DNA of 37,261 nucleotides from SAR86 cluster bacterium SAR86B (lineage in GTDB: Bacteria; Pseudomonadota; Gammaproteobacteria; Magnimaribacterales; Magnimaribacteraceae): positions 1 through 37,261 of the forward strand of contig CAJJAM010000018.1 in assembly GCA_905182235.1 (NCBI GenBank), read 5' to 3'. The position numbers were made by a program, and so were the translations under genes. Under the pieces are notes generated by a model. The model had not been told where the DNA came from, did not search any database, and saw only the letters and a list, made by a program, of their open reading frames with translations. Below, piece after piece: positions 1 to 9,204 of the stretch. How positions within the stretch are numbered: position 1 is the stretch's first letter; every line of letters begins with the position of its first letter.

Positions 1-237
1 TTGATAGATGCGGTTAAACAGTCAATATCAGACGTAACAGACATAGAAACTAAAACCTCAACTGATGGAGGAACCTCGGACGGGAGGTTTATTGCCCCAA
101 CTGGTGCAGAGGTAGTTGAGCTAGGCCCTGTAAATGAATCTATTCACAAAGTTAATGAATGCATTAGATCTGAAGATCTAATCACTCTTTCAGAAATTTA
201 TAATCAAATTCTAGTCAGACTCTTAACGAAAAGTTAA
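1..237 (+). CDS. dapE: Succinyl-diaminopimelate desuccinylase, C-terminal part (5' truncated by window edge)
   Basis: Only the last 78 residues are present, so the first codon (TTG) is probably an internal Leu and not a start. DapE is a cytoplasmic dizinc M20 peptidase-family enzyme that hydrolyses N-succinyl-LL-diaminopimelate in the lysine/meso-DAP pathway, supplying peptidoglycan precursors. Two DapE hallmarks are visible: GGTSDGRF (visible residues 23-30) and [10 protein letters not shown], whose His49 matches the C-terminal zinc-ligand histidine of the family. The spacing between the two and the short tail after them fit a normal DapE end. The stop is TAA at 235-237. The downstream gene is convergent and ends 19 bases later. 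High confidence in the family; nothing can be said about the start or regulation. Confidence 0.93.
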   Translation: MIDAVKQSISDVTDIETKTSTDGGTSDGRFIAPTGAEVVELGPVNESIHKVNECIRSEDLITLSEIYNQILVRLLTKS

Positions 238-256
238 ATAACCTCCGACCAATGGA

Positions 257-1747
257 TTATGAGTCTTCTGTTTCAGGGTGTCCTTTTATGTACTTATTAG
301 CAATCAAAAGAACTATGCCTATAAACACGAGACCAAATATAACCTGATTAAATAAAGCCGGCATACTGGATATCCCCGACTCAAAAGATTTACTTGCCAA
401 TAACCCAGCAACACCTGCGGCTAAAGAAGAAGATAAAAACCATAAGCCCATCATTTGGCCTTTGTATCTCTTAGGAGAATACTTTGCAGTTGCAGAAAGG
501 CCCACGGGGCTTAAACACAACTCACCTAAGGTATGAAAAAGGTAAGTTATCAACAACCATTTAACTCCTGCTTTTTCATTTTCAAGAGCAACTTCCACAC
601 CGAGAATAATTACACAAAATCCAATTGCCATTAAAAAACAGCCCATAGCGAATTTCTCTGGTGTATCAAAATCCATGTTCTTCCTGCCCAAATTTATCCA
701 AAAACTTGCAAAAAATGGAGCAAAAATAACCACCATTAAAGGGTTGGCAACTTGCAGAAAGGTCGCTGGCATTTCCCATCCAAAGATGTACAAATCGGTG
801 TAGTCTTTAGCGAATAGATTCAAAGATGATCCTCCCTGATCAAACCCAGCCCAAAAAAGTACAGACCCTAGAAAGAGCAATAAGAACATAGAAATATTTT
901 CTTTTTCTTTTTTGTTCAATCCTGCAAAGAAAAATAGGTAAATAAAATACAAAACAGCCACAGAGATTATCAAATAAACAGTTAATTGATTTAGAACTTG
1001 CGCGTCAATACTCCAGAATCCAAGAAAATTCGTACCTATAATCAAAACCAAAAGAGTCATGGCTATATAAAAAAATGATTTATATCGGGATGCATCTTCG
1101 TTGACCTCTAAATTGGGTTTCAATCCAGCTTCCCCTAAAGACTTTCTTGTTAAAATATACTGGATCACTCCAAAAGTCATACCGACTCCTGCTGCTCCAA
1201 AACCCCAATGCCAGCCAACTTTTTCTCCTAAGTACCCACAGACTAAAAAGCCCAACATGCTGCCTATATTTATGGACATGTAAAAAATTGTATAACCTGC
1301 ATCAATACGAATATCTCCCGGTTTATACAATTGACCCACTATTGTAGAAATATTTGGCTTTAAAAAACCCGTACCTATAGACACCAATACCAAACCTAAA
1401 AAGAAGGTTTTTTCAAATGGAATTGCTAAGACGTAGTGCCCAAGAGTTATTATTATTGCTCCTATTAAGACGGATTTCTGAGCTCCAAATATTTTATCTG
1501 CAACCCAACCTCCAGGGACACACAAGAAATAAACCGATGCTCCGTATATTCCATATATAGCCATTGCCTCACCAGTTTCTAGATTCAAACCCCCCTCAGT
1601 TACCTCTCTAGTCATAAACAAAACCAACAACCCCCTCATTCCATAGAAAGACATCCTTTCCCACATTTCAGTTAGAAATAAAGTTATCAAACCTTTAGGG
1701 TGGCCAAAAAAAGAGGAATCCCCATAATCTTGAGTAGTTTCAGTCAT
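257..1747 (-). CDS. POT/PTR2-family proton-dependent oligopeptide transporter
   Basis: A 496-residue inner-membrane protein of the major facilitator superfamily that should import di- and tripeptides by proton symport. The N-terminus carries the POT signature EMWERMSFYG (residues 27-36), with the proton-coupling E27, E30 and R31; the Phe that usually follows ER is Met here. Long hydrophobic segments occur throughout, consistent with the 14-helix bacterial POT layout (DtpA/DtpD-like; those are about 490-500 residues). A second family-like stretch, GELCLSPVGLS, lies near residue 410. It is divergent from the RDD gene, with 58 bases between the two starts for both promoters, and convergent with dapE. 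Peptide specificity cannot be read from the sequence, so I give no dtp letter. Confidence 0.92.
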   Translation of the reverse strand: MTETTQDYGDSSFFGHPKGLITLFLTEMWERMSFYGMRGLLVLFMTREVTEGGLNLETGEAMAIYGIYGASVYFLCVPGGWVADKIFGAQKSVLIGAIIITLGHYVLAIPFEKTFFLGLVLVSIGTGFLKPNISTIVGQLYKPGDIRIDAGYTIFYMSINIGSMLGFLVCGYLGEKVGWHWGFGAAGVGMTFGVIQYILTRKSLGEAGLKPNLEVNEDASRYKSFFYIAMTLLVLIIGTNFLGFWSIDAQVLNQLTVYLIISVAVLYFIYLFFFAGLNKKEKENISMFLLLFLGSVLFWAGFDQGGSSLNLFAKDYTDLYIFGWEMPATFLQVANPLMVVIFAPFFASFWINLGRKNMDFDTPEKFAMGCFLMAIGFCVIILGVEVALENEKAGVKWLLITYLFHTLGELCLSPVGLSATAKYSPKRYKGQMMGLWFLSSSLAAGVAGLLASKSFESGISSMPALFNQVIFGLVFIGIVLLIANKYIKGHPETEDS

Positions 1748-1805
1748 AATATTCTCTATAATTTGACTATAGAATAATCAAAATTTTGCTTACTGACTAA
1801 TACTT

Positions 1806-2225
1806 ATGGAACCAGCTGGATTTTTTAGAAGAATATTTTCATTGCTGTATGACACACTCTTCGTGCTTGCTGTTGTTATCAGCTTATCTCTCTTGCTCAA
1901 TGTGATGAATGGTGAAGCACCCGAGCCAGGAACCTTTCTGTCTGTGATTCAGCTATTGATTGCCGTAACCAGCGGCCCAGTTTTTTATTGTTATTTCTGG
2001 CAAAAAAATAAAGGTCAAACACTTGGCATGCAAGCTTGGAAGATTAAGCTGGTAACTTGCAATGATGAGGCCCTCACTGTAAAAACCTCACTAACAAGAT
2101 GTCTTATTTCATTTATCTCTTTCTTGATGATGGGCCTTGGCTATTTGATAATAATTATTGATAAAAAAAACAGATCCTGGTCAGATATTTATACCGACAC
2201 AAAGATAATTAATATCAAGAAATAA
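1806..2225 (+). CDS. RDD-family small membrane protein
   Basis: A 139-residue protein with hydrophobic segments around 13-32, 45-64 and 98-118. The first segment carries a degenerate RDD signature (R9 and D16, in RIFSLLYD), and the family's second conserved block GQTLGMQAWKIKLV (about 70-83) is clear, as is the C-terminal Trp-Ser-Asp motif before the final strand. RDD proteins are poorly characterised; some are proposed ion exchangers, but no function should be assigned here. An RDD gene next to lptF/lptG recurs in gammaproteobacteria, as I recall, which suggests an envelope context. Its stop codon lies inside the 3' end of lptG: the two convergent genes overlap by 11 bases (2215-2225). Confidence 0.85.
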   Translation: MEPAGFFRRIFSLLYDTLFVLAVVISLSLLLNVMNGEAPEPGTFLSVIQLLIAVTSGPVFYCYFWQKNKGQTLGMQAWKIKLVTCNDEALTVKTSLTRCLISFISFLMMGLGYLIIIIDKKNRSWSDIYTDTKIINIKK

Positions 2226-3279
2226 CTTTAGTTCTTTTGATCAAGAATAATCCAATTAAAAGGATTAAAGCTATAGGTGTTATCACAGCAACAAAGGGTG
2301 TCATATTAGAAACCATTGAAATACTTTCAAAAAGACTTTTAATTATATTAACGCCAAAGGCCAAAACGATTCCTATAATTATTCTTTGACCTGATCTTTG
2401 ATCTCTCATTGGACCAAAAATAAATGAAGCCGCTAGAAGGATTAATGCTAAAGCAACAAAAGGTTGTAATAATTTTCTCCAGAATTCCAATGCCAATAAG
2501 TTCCTTCTGTATTCTGATACGTCATTAGACATTTGTTGCTTAAGTAAACTTAAAGGAAAATATTTTGGAGAAAGAATTAAGTTAAAATCACTATCCTTAG
2601 GACCGGTTTTCCAAGCCATCTCTTTATCTTCCAGAATCAAACCTTCAGAAATATTCTCTACCTCCACATCATTAAGTTTCCAATCTCCTGATACTAATAT
2701 AGCTTTTCTAGCTTTCTTAATTTCTAGTAATTTAAATTCTGAATCAATACTGTAAATCGTTATGTCTTCTATTAAATTCTTAGAAGGGGTTGATCTAAAA
2801 TAACTAAACCCTTCACTACTTGCTAACCAGTAACCTTGGTCAGAATTTATTACCTCTTGCTTTAATAAGCGGCTTTCTTCTGCTTTTTGAGAAAGGCCTG
2901 GTAACCAAAACTCTGAAGCTATTAATCCCAGCAAGAGAAATACGAGGATCGGCCTGATGCTACTTAAAAGAATACTCAAGTTTGATTTTCCTAAAATCTT
3001 TGAAGCTACTAGCTCGCCCTGGTCACTTAAATTTCCGAGTCCAACCATCACTCCAATCAAACACAGGTAGGGCATTAAATCGTAAAGCGAATATGGCACT
3101 TTAGAAACACAATAAATTAAAACATCAATAAACTTATAAGAATCAGATATATCAGAAAGCTCTGAAAGGACTAAGAATATGAAATCTACCGCACCTATCG
3201 TTACAACAACTGTCATCAAGCTCAAGGCCACTTGGAAAGCTATGTTCCTGTCGACCGCATCACCTAATAAAAATTTCAT
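2215..3279 (-). CDS. lptG: LPS export ABC transporter permease LptG
   Basis: A 354-residue inner-membrane permease of the LptB2FG complex, which extracts lipopolysaccharide from the inner membrane and passes it to the LptC-LptA bridge. The architecture is visible: an N-terminal block of membrane segments (roughly 15-38, 55-80, 100-120), a long hydrophilic periplasmic region (about 125-265) forming the beta-jellyroll domain, and three C-terminal hydrophobic segments (about 270-350). The length matches E. coli LptG (360). It lies one base downstream of lptF, so the two are surely co-transcribed and probably translationally coupled. Assignment as G and not F rests on gene order and the N-terminal sequence (MKFLLGDAVDRNIAF). 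Confidence 0.93.
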   Translation of the reverse strand: MKFLLGDAVDRNIAFQVALSLMTVVVTIGAVDFIFLVLSELSDISDSYKFIDVLIYCVSKVPYSLYDLMPYLCLIGVMVGLGNLSDQGELVASKILGKSNLSILLSSIRPILVFLLLGLIASEFWLPGLSQKAEESRLLKQEVINSDQGYWLASSEGFSYFRSTPSKNLIEDITIYSIDSEFKLLEIKKARKAILVSGDWKLNDVEVENISEGLILEDKEMAWKTGPKDSDFNLILSPKYFPLSLLKQQMSNDVSEYRRNLLALEFWRKLLQPFVALALILLAASFIFGPMRDQRSGQRIIIGIVLAFGVNIIKSLFESISMVSNMTPFVAVITPIALILLIGLFLIKRTKVIS

Positions 3280-3280
3280 C

Positions 3281-4303
3281 TTAGTTTTTGAAAGAGTCGG
3301 CTCGATTTAAAAGAAAAAGTCCCAGTACCATAAATATTAAATGTACTGAATACATTCCAGGAAAAGCTTGGATTATTCCCGTCTCCAGCCAACCTCGACT
3401 AGTTATCAAAAGCCCGAGATAAAATATAAAAATAAAGATAGCAGGAAGGACTCTCTTGTACCTACCCTCTCTTGGAGGAACCTTACTAACTGGAATGGCA
3501 AGTAATACAGCAATAAGAGACATAAGTCCTAAGGAGATACTCCACTGGAATTTAGATTGAATACTTGTCTTTTCTGTTATTTTATCCAAAACTTTTATAG
3601 GAGGACTGGCCTCAATATTCATCTGTAATTCTTCAAAAGACATTCTTGAAGACTGGTAATCTTTTTGTTTAAAATATAGGTTTCCTTCATTTAGTAATAA
3701 AATATTAGGGTTGGTTATATCTAATGAAGCGCTGTCTGCTGTTACTATTGTTCCTGTATTTGTTTGTTTTTTTGGATTTGTCTGGATGAAAACAGACTTT
3801 AAAATTCTTCCTTCTCTTTTTTTGGCATAAATCAATAAATCTTCATTCAGCCTATGGAAACTACCAGGCTGAATGGATCTAAACTTATCTTGAAAACTCT
3901 GCTCTTCGAGCAATTGACTAGCTCTTATATTACTTTCAGGAGAAATCCATATTGAAAGACACATACTTACTACCGCTACTAAACTCGCAGGAATCAAAGA
4001 TATTGCAATAAGCCTTCTTACGGTGAATCCATTTTGTTCATAGATGTTTAATTCGTTATTGGCACTAAATTTTCCGACAGTTAATACTAAACTTAAGAAA
4101 AAGCTTAAAGGCAAAATAAGTTGAAAAAATTCAGGAAGCCTATAGAGAATGACCCAAGCTACGACTTCAGGATTGATTTCACCAACAGCCGCTTGCTCAA
4201 GATATTGAATTGATCTAGATGACACTACAATTAAAAGAAATATGAAACTTACTGCAGCTGTATACAGAAATATATCTTTAAGAAAGTAACGGTTTAAGAT
4301 CAT
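3281..4303 (-). CDS. lptF: LPS export ABC transporter permease LptF
   Basis: A 340-residue inner-membrane permease that pairs with LptG and the ATPase LptB to energise LPS transport. It begins with the typical LptF N-terminus (MILNRYFLKDIF) and a membrane segment at about 12-34, followed by two more by residue 115, a periplasmic beta-rich domain (about 125-250) and three C-terminal membrane segments. It is slightly shorter than E. coli LptF (366). It is the first gene of the lptF-lptG pair and divergent from pepA, the arrangement found in E. coli and many other gammaproteobacteria. I see no convincing consensus promoter or strong Shine-Dalgarno directly upstream of its ATG. Confidence 0.94.
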   Translation of the reverse strand: MILNRYFLKDIFLYTAAVSFIFLLIVVSSRSIQYLEQAAVGEINPEVVAWVILYRLPEFFQLILPLSFFLSLVLTVGKFSANNELNIYEQNGFTVRRLIAISLIPASLVAVVSMCLSIWISPESNIRASQLLEEQSFQDKFRSIQPGSFHRLNEDLLIYAKKREGRILKSVFIQTNPKKQTNTGTIVTADSASLDITNPNILLLNEGNLYFKQKDYQSSRMSFEELQMNIEASPPIKVLDKITEKTSIQSKFQWSISLGLMSLIAVLLAIPVSKVPPREGRYKRVLPAIFIFIFYLGLLITSRGWLETGIIQAFPGMYSVHLIFMVLGLFLLNRADSFKN

Positions 4304-4444
4304 AGCTATAAATTACACACTGGTTAATCCTCTATCCTACTTCCCATTAGACAATAAAATACAAAATGAGTTTAGATTTTATCTATCGTTAAAATCATAA
4401 AGTATTAGAATACACCAATAACAGAATATTTAAGGAGAAGTTAG
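4304..4444. promoter_or_regulatory. Divergent intergenic region between lptF and pepA
   Basis: This 141-base AT-rich gap must hold the promoters of both divergent units, lptF-lptG leftwards and pepA-holC-valS rightwards. The only motif I can define with confidence is the pepA Shine-Dalgarno AAGGAGA at 4432-4438. Several TATAAT-like strings occur, but none has a good -35 partner at 16-18 bases, so I do not place a promoter. No RNA gene is seen. Confidence 0.5.
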
Positions 4445-5950
4445 ATGAAAAAAAGATTGGCATTAAGCCTCAACCAAGATCAATCAAAGAGCCTTGAAAA
4501 GATTAAAACTATGGCCCTCATAACGGGATTCTATGAAGCTAAATCGGTTAGTGAAGAATTAAAAAAATTAGATAGTTTAAGTAACGGTGTCTTAAAAAAA
4601 CTAATATCCAGAGAAGAGCTTCAAGGCAAAGTAGGACAGAACTTATACATTGCCTCTTTGGAAGGCAGTAAAGCTGAAAGAGTCTATGTGATAGGCTGTG
4701 GAAAGAAATCCTCTACACTCTCTAAAGATCAAACAATTAAAATGCTATCAAGTGTCGTTCGTGTTGCTATATCCAGCGGTGTGTCTGATGTTGCTATTGC
4801 CCTTCCCTCTCTAAAGACAAAAGATGGAGATGAGTGGGTGTTAAGTCAATTAAGCAGAATGCTTGAGCACCAAGTCTACACCTATGATGCAAAGTTAAAT
4901 AAGAAAAATAAGAAGGTTAATAAATTAAAGAAAGTTGTCATCTCTCTAAGTTCAACCGTTTCTGATGCTAAGTTAAAAAAAGCTATAAAGGTAGGTCAAG
5001 CAATTGGACAAGGCTCTAATGAAGCTAAAGATCTAGCCAACCTTCCAGGCAATGTTTGTACGCCAACCTATATCGCTAATGCCTCTAAAACTGCAGCAAG
5101 AAACTATGATTCACTTAGTTGCAAAGTCCTTGGAGAAAAGGAAATGAAGAAATTAGGCATGGACTGTTTACTTTCTGTAGGTGCAGGGAGTGCTCAAGAA
5201 TCCAAACTAATCACTATAGAATACAAAGGCGGAAAAAAAGGAGATCAACCGTACGTGCTTGTGGGCAAAGGGATAACTTTTGATACTGGAGGTATTAGTT
5301 TGAAGCCAGGCGGGGCAATGGACGAAATGAAATTTGATATGTGCGGAGCTGCCAGTGTAGTAGGAACTTTACAAGTAGCCGCAGAATTGAAACTCCCTAT
5401 TAATGTAGTAGGTATTATTGCTAGTGCTGAAAACATGCCAGGAAGCAAAGCAACCAAACCAGGAGATGTTGTTAAAACAATGTCAGGACTTACTGTAGAG
5501 ATTTTAAATACCGATGCAGAAGGCAGACTAGTTCTAGCCGATGCTTTAACTTATGCAAAGCGTTTCAAACCAAAAACTGTTGTAGACATAGCAACACTGA
5601 CTGGTGCTGTAATTATGGCTCTTGGATATTCCACCTCTGGCCTAATGAGTAACGATGATAATTTAGCGAAAGCACTTATCTCTGCTGGTGAAAACTCAAC
5701 CGACAGAGCATGGCAATTACCAATTTGGGATATTTATCAAAAAGATTTAGACAGTAATTTTGCAGATATAGCTAATATTGGAGGAAGAGCCGGAACCATA
5801 ACAGCAGCCTGCTTCTTGTCTAGATTTACTAAAGATTATAAATGGGCTCATCTTGATGTAGCAGGCACAGCCCAATACAAAGGGGCAGCAAAAGGCGGCT
5901 CAGGCAGGCCTGTTCCTTTATTAAGCCAATATCTTATAGATAATTCTTAA
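4445..5950 (+). CDS. pepA: Leucyl aminopeptidase (M17 family)
   Basis: A 501-residue cytosolic hexameric aminopeptidase that removes N-terminal Leu and other residues from peptides; in E. coli PepA is also a DNA-binding accessory factor in Xer recombination and carAB control. The C-terminal M17 catalytic domain carries the metal-site region GKGITFDTGG (K275, D280) and the family signature NTDAEGRL (355-362). The N-terminal domain is present but more divergent, so conservation of the DNA-binding roles cannot be judged. The start is supported by an AAGGAGA ribosome-binding site (4432-4438). The TAA stop overlaps the holC ATG by one base (TAATG). It heads the pepA-holC-valS cluster, divergent from lptF. 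Confidence 0.96.
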   Translation: MKKRLALSLNQDQSKSLEKIKTMALITGFYEAKSVSEELKKLDSLSNGVLKKLISREELQGKVGQNLYIASLEGSKAERVYVIGCGKKSSTLSKDQTIKMLSSVVRVAISSGVSDVAIALPSLKTKDGDEWVLSQLSRMLEHQVYTYDAKLNKKNKKVNKLKKVVISLSSTVSDAKLKKAIKVGQAIGQGSNEAKDLANLPGNVCTPTYIANASKTAARNYDSLSCKVLGEKEMKKLGMDCLLSVGAGSAQESKLITIEYKGGKKGDQPYVLVGKGITFDTGGISLKPGGAMDEMKFDMCGAASVVGTLQVAAELKLPINVVGIIASAENMPGSKATKPGDVVKTMSGLTVEILNTDAEGRLVLADALTYAKRFKPKTVVDIATLTGAVIMALGYSTSGLMSNDDNLAKALISAGENSTDRAWQLPIWDIYQKDLDSNFADIANIGGRAGTITAACFLSRFTKDYKWAHLDVAGTAQYKGAAKGGSGRPVPLLSQYLIDNS

Positions 5951-6396
5951 TGCTGAAGGCGGAGTTCATCTCGATTGGCTCTGATTTAAATCTTGCTGTA
6001 GAAATAGCATGCGAATTGACTGCAAAAATTTATCTAGAAGAAGATAATTATTTATCTACTAAATGGATAGATCTTAAATGCAATACTCTGGAGCAAGCCG
6101 AAAGCTTAAACAAAGAAATGTGGAATAAGCCTGCAAATATTCTACTGCCACACCAATTAATCCATGCTGGCGATTCAAAGGTTAGAATTAATATAGGGTA
6201 TCCTGGGACAAAGTTTGATAAGGATGAAGACAGATCTTTGATAAATCTAAGTCCTGATTTTCCTTCAAATATAAAACACTACAATTGTTATTACCAAATG
6301 GTAATTGAAGACGGTTCAGTTCTAAGAGAGGAAGCAGCAAAAACTTGGAAACAAGCTAAAAAAGAAGGGCTAGAACCTGAATTCAAGAAGTGGTGA
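5950..6396 (+). CDS. holC: DNA polymerase III chi subunit
   Basis: A 148-residue protein matching HolC, the clamp-loader accessory subunit that with psi links SSB-coated DNA to the DNA polymerase III holoenzyme. Family features are an N-terminal ALA-type helix region (AVEIACELTAKIY), a central region ending in the LLPHQL block near residue 65, and the typical LINLSPDFP strand (about 96-104) followed by a helix with Trp and a KEGLEPEFKKW tail. The length fits E. coli chi (147). Its position between pepA and valS is the conserved gammaproteobacterial order. The ATG overlaps the pepA stop (TAATG) and its TGA overlaps the valS ATG (TGATG), implying translational coupling through all three genes. 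Confidence 0.93.
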   Translation: MLKAEFISIGSDLNLAVEIACELTAKIYLEEDNYLSTKWIDLKCNTLEQAESLNKEMWNKPANILLPHQLIHAGDSKVRINIGYPGTKFDKDEDRSLINLSPDFPSNIKHYNCYYQMVIEDGSVLREEAAKTWKQAKKEGLEPEFKKW

Positions 6397-9152
6397 TGAA
6401 ATCAATCTACAATCCTAAAGACATAGAAATACCTATTTATAAAAGATGGGAAGACTCCGGCTTCTTTAAATCAGACCCTGATAGCAACAAAGAACCTTAT
6501 TGCATAATGATACCTCCACCTAATGTGACAGGTACCTTGCATATGGGTCATGGGTTCCAAAACACACTAATGGACGCTTTAATCCGATACAAAAGAATGT
6601 CTGGCTTTGATGTTTTATGGCAGGTAGGAGTTGATCATGCTGGAATTGCAACACAAATGGTTGTGGAGAGACAATTAGAAGTTGATGGAATAACAAAAGA
6701 ATCTCTAGGAAGAAAAGAATTTGAAAAAAAAGTTTGGGAATGGAAAGAGAAATCTGGGAGCAAAATTACCAAACAATTAAGACGACTTGGCGCCTCTCCG
6801 GATTGGTCCAGAGAAGCCTTTACAATGAACGAAGATTTGAGCCTTGCTGTTAAGGAAGTATTCATACAACTTTATGACGAAGGGCTTATATACCGAGGTG
6901 AAAGGCTTGTTAATTGGGACACTGTCCTTCAGACAGCACTGTCAGACCTGGAAGTGATAACTGAGGAAAAGCAAGGTTCTTTATGGTTTCTAAAATACCC
7001 TTTAGAAGATAATAAATTTATAACAGTTGCAACTACAAGGCCTGAAACAATGCTAGGTGATACTGCAATTGCTATAAACCCAGAAGATGAAAGATATAAT
7101 TCTCTAATAGGTCAAACCATAAACCTGCCTCTATCAAACAGAAATATACCCATAATAGGTGATGCCTATGTTGATCCTGAATTTGGCACGGGCTGCGTAA
7201 AGATAACACCGGCGCATGATTTCAATGATTTTGATATAGGTAAAAGACACAATTTGGAGTTAATAAATATTCTGAAACTTGATGGAACTTTAAATGAAAA
7301 TGTTCCGAAAGATTTTGTGGGCCTAACAAGAGAAGAAGCTCGAAAGAAAGTCATTAAAGAAATGGAATTATTAGGCCTTTTAGAAAAAATTGAGCCCTAC
7401 AAGATTACCATTCCTACTGGGGATAGGAGCAATTCTGTACTAGAGCCACTTATAACAAACCAATGGTTTGTGAATCAGAAAGAATTATCTAAAGAAGCAA
7501 TAAAAGTTGTTAAAAATGATGAAACAGGTTTTGTTCCTAAGAATTGGGAAAATACCTATTTCTCATGGATGAATGACATACAGGATTGGTGTATAAGCAG
7601 GCAATTATGGTGGGGTCATCGAATACCGGCTTGGTATGATGATGATGGAAATATTTATGTAGCGAAAGATGAAAAATTGGTCAGAGAAAAGTATGGGATT
7701 AAAGAAGAAGTAATCTTAAGGCAAGAAGATGATGTTCTGGATACTTGGTTTTCATCTTCATTATGGACATTCTCAACTCTTGGGTGGCCTTCAAACACTA
7801 AACTCTTAAAGCGGTATCATCCTACAAATGTCCTCGTGACGGGTTTTGATATTATCTTCTTTTGGGTAGCAAGAATGATCATGATGACAACGCATTTCAT
7901 CAAAGAGGTGCCGTTTAAAAAAATCTTTATCCATGGCCTTATAAAAGATTCAGAAGGACAAAAAATGTCTAAATCCAAAGGCAATACACTTGATCCTTTA
8001 GATATTATAGATGGAATCAATCTCAAAGAACTTCTGGAAAAAAGAACCGAAGGTCTCATGCAACCAAAAATGAGAGAGAGGATAGAAAAACAAACAAAGA
8101 AAGAGTTTCCAGAGGGCATTAATGCCTATGGCACAGATGCTTTAAGGCTGACTTTTTGTTCACTTGCTTCTGGAGGTAGAGACATCAACTTCGACATGAA
8201 AAGAGTTGAAGGCTACAGAAATTTCTGCAACAAGCTTTGGAATGCTTCTAGGTTCATAGATCTTCAATTAGAAAAGTATGAGATTTCAGATGAAGAATCT
8301 ACAGACGATGTAGATCAATGGATAAACTATAAGCTTAATGAAACTTCAAATAAGGTTGAGGAGGCATTTGAGGACTATAGATTTGATTTAGTGATCAAAG
8401 CTATTTATGAATTCATCTGGTATGAATTTTGTGATTGGTACATAGAGCTATCAAAAATTAGATTATCCAGCGGGTCAATCAGTAGTGATTCTAAGACAAA
8501 AATAATGAGGTCAATAATAAACACACTAGAAAAAACCCTCCGTCTTGCCCATCCTATTATGCCTTTTATTACAGAAGAAATTTGGCAACATCATAAAACT
8601 CACAATCAAACTCCATGTGAGAGCATTATGATTTCTAGCTTTCCAATATCTGTAAAAAATCAAGATTTAAGGAGTTATGATTCGGTAGAGTGGCTTAAAT
8701 CAGTGGTTACTGGAATAAGGAATATAAGAGGCGAATTAAGCATTAAGCCTTCTGTAAAAATTAAATGCCTAATGAAAGATGGGAATGAATCGGATAAGAA
8801 CAATATTAAAAAATTTGAAGACCTATTAATTGAAATGACCGGTCTCTCAGAGTTAACCTGGCTAGAGACAGGAGAGACTCCTCCTTGCGCTATCTATGTT
8901 CAAAATAACCTTAAAACTCTGATTCCTTTAGAGGGCCTTATTGACCCGGCAAATGAAGTCTCAAGGCTTAAAAAAACCATCGAGAAATTAGAAAAAGAGA
9001 GATCTATGATTTCTGGAAAACTAGAAAATGAAAAATTCCTACAGAACGCACCTAAAGAACTTGTGAGTGATCAAAAAGAAAGGCATGAAAATATAGTCAT
9101 GGAAGTAGGTAACCTCAAAGATCAGCTAAATGAAATAGCAAAGCTAATTTAA
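6396..9152 (+). CDS. valS: Valyl-tRNA synthetase
   Basis: Class Ia aminoacyl-tRNA synthetase that charges tRNA-Val and edits mischarged Thr. I chose the ATG at 6396, which overlaps the holC TGA as TGATG, over the in-frame GTG codons at 6390 and 6393, giving 918 residues. Visible features are the HIGH-type motif HMGH (49-52) after PPPNVTGTL, the CP1 editing domain with TTRPETMLGDTA, the KMSKS loop (523-527), the anticodon-binding helical domain, and a C-terminal Val-tRNA-synthetase coiled-coil arm rich in Lys/Glu (about 850-918). The length is close to the E. coli enzyme (951). Last gene of the pepA-holC-valS unit. Confidence 0.97.
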   Translation: MKSIYNPKDIEIPIYKRWEDSGFFKSDPDSNKEPYCIMIPPPNVTGTLHMGHGFQNTLMDALIRYKRMSGFDVLWQVGVDHAGIATQMVVERQLEVDGITKESLGRKEFEKKVWEWKEKSGSKITKQLRRLGASPDWSREAFTMNEDLSLAVKEVFIQLYDEGLIYRGERLVNWDTVLQTALSDLEVITEEKQGSLWFLKYPLEDNKFITVATTRPETMLGDTAIAINPEDERYNSLIGQTINLPLSNRNIPIIGDAYVDPEFGTGCVKITPAHDFNDFDIGKRHNLELINILKLDGTLNENVPKDFVGLTREEARKKVIKEMELLGLLEKIEPYKITIPTGDRSNSVLEPLITNQWFVNQKELSKEAIKVVKNDETGFVPKNWENTYFSWMNDIQDWCISRQLWWGHRIPAWYDDDGNIYVAKDEKLVREKYGIKEEVILRQEDDVLDTWFSSSLWTFSTLGWPSNTKLLKRYHPTNVLVTGFDIIFFWVARMIMMTTHFIKEVPFKKIFIHGLIKDSEGQKMSKSKGNTLDPLDIIDGINLKELLEKRTEGLMQPKMRERIEKQTKKEFPEGINAYGTDALRLTFCSLASGGRDINFDMKRVEGYRNFCNKLWNASRFIDLQLEKYEISDEESTDDVDQWINYKLNETSNKVEEAFEDYRFDLVIKAIYEFIWYEFCDWYIELSKIRLSSGSISSDSKTKIMRSIINTLEKTLRLAHPIMPFITEEIWQHHKTHNQTPCESIMISSFPISVKNQDLRSYDSVEWLKSVVTGIRNIRGELSIKPSVKIKCLMKDGNESDKNNIKKFEDLLIEMTGLSELTWLETGETPPCAIYVQNNLKTLIPLEGLIDPANEVSRLKKTIEKLEKERSMISGKLENEKFLQNAPKELVSDQKERHENIVMEVGNLKDQLNEIAKLI

Positions 9153-9179
9153 TTAGCTATTGATCTGGGTTAGATGCTT

Positions 9180-9185
9180 TATAAT
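9180..9185 (+). promoter_or_regulatory. Possible -10 element for the cold-shock-domain gene
   Basis: A perfect TATAAT lies in the 52-base gap after valS, 19 bases before the next ATG. The nearest -35-like hexamer, TTGATC (9160-9165), is only 14 bases upstream, shorter than the usual 16-18, so this could be chance in AT-rich DNA. If real, transcription would begin at about 9192, leaving little room before the AAGGAAG ribosome-binding site. Confidence 0.3.
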
Positions 9186-9204
9186 TCATTAAAGGAAGAA
9201 AATT

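Noticed and set aside
6390-6395. Upstream GTG-GTG in-frame starts for valS
   Set aside because: The ATG at 6396 overlaps the holC stop as TGATG and gives the usual valS N-terminus, so the GTG starts are less likely.
9142-9158. Perfect seven-base inverted repeat (AGCTAAT/ATTAGCT) over the valS stop codon
   Set aside because: It is AT-rich with a three-base loop and no T-run follows, so it is not a credible terminator; such repeats arise easily by chance in this composition.
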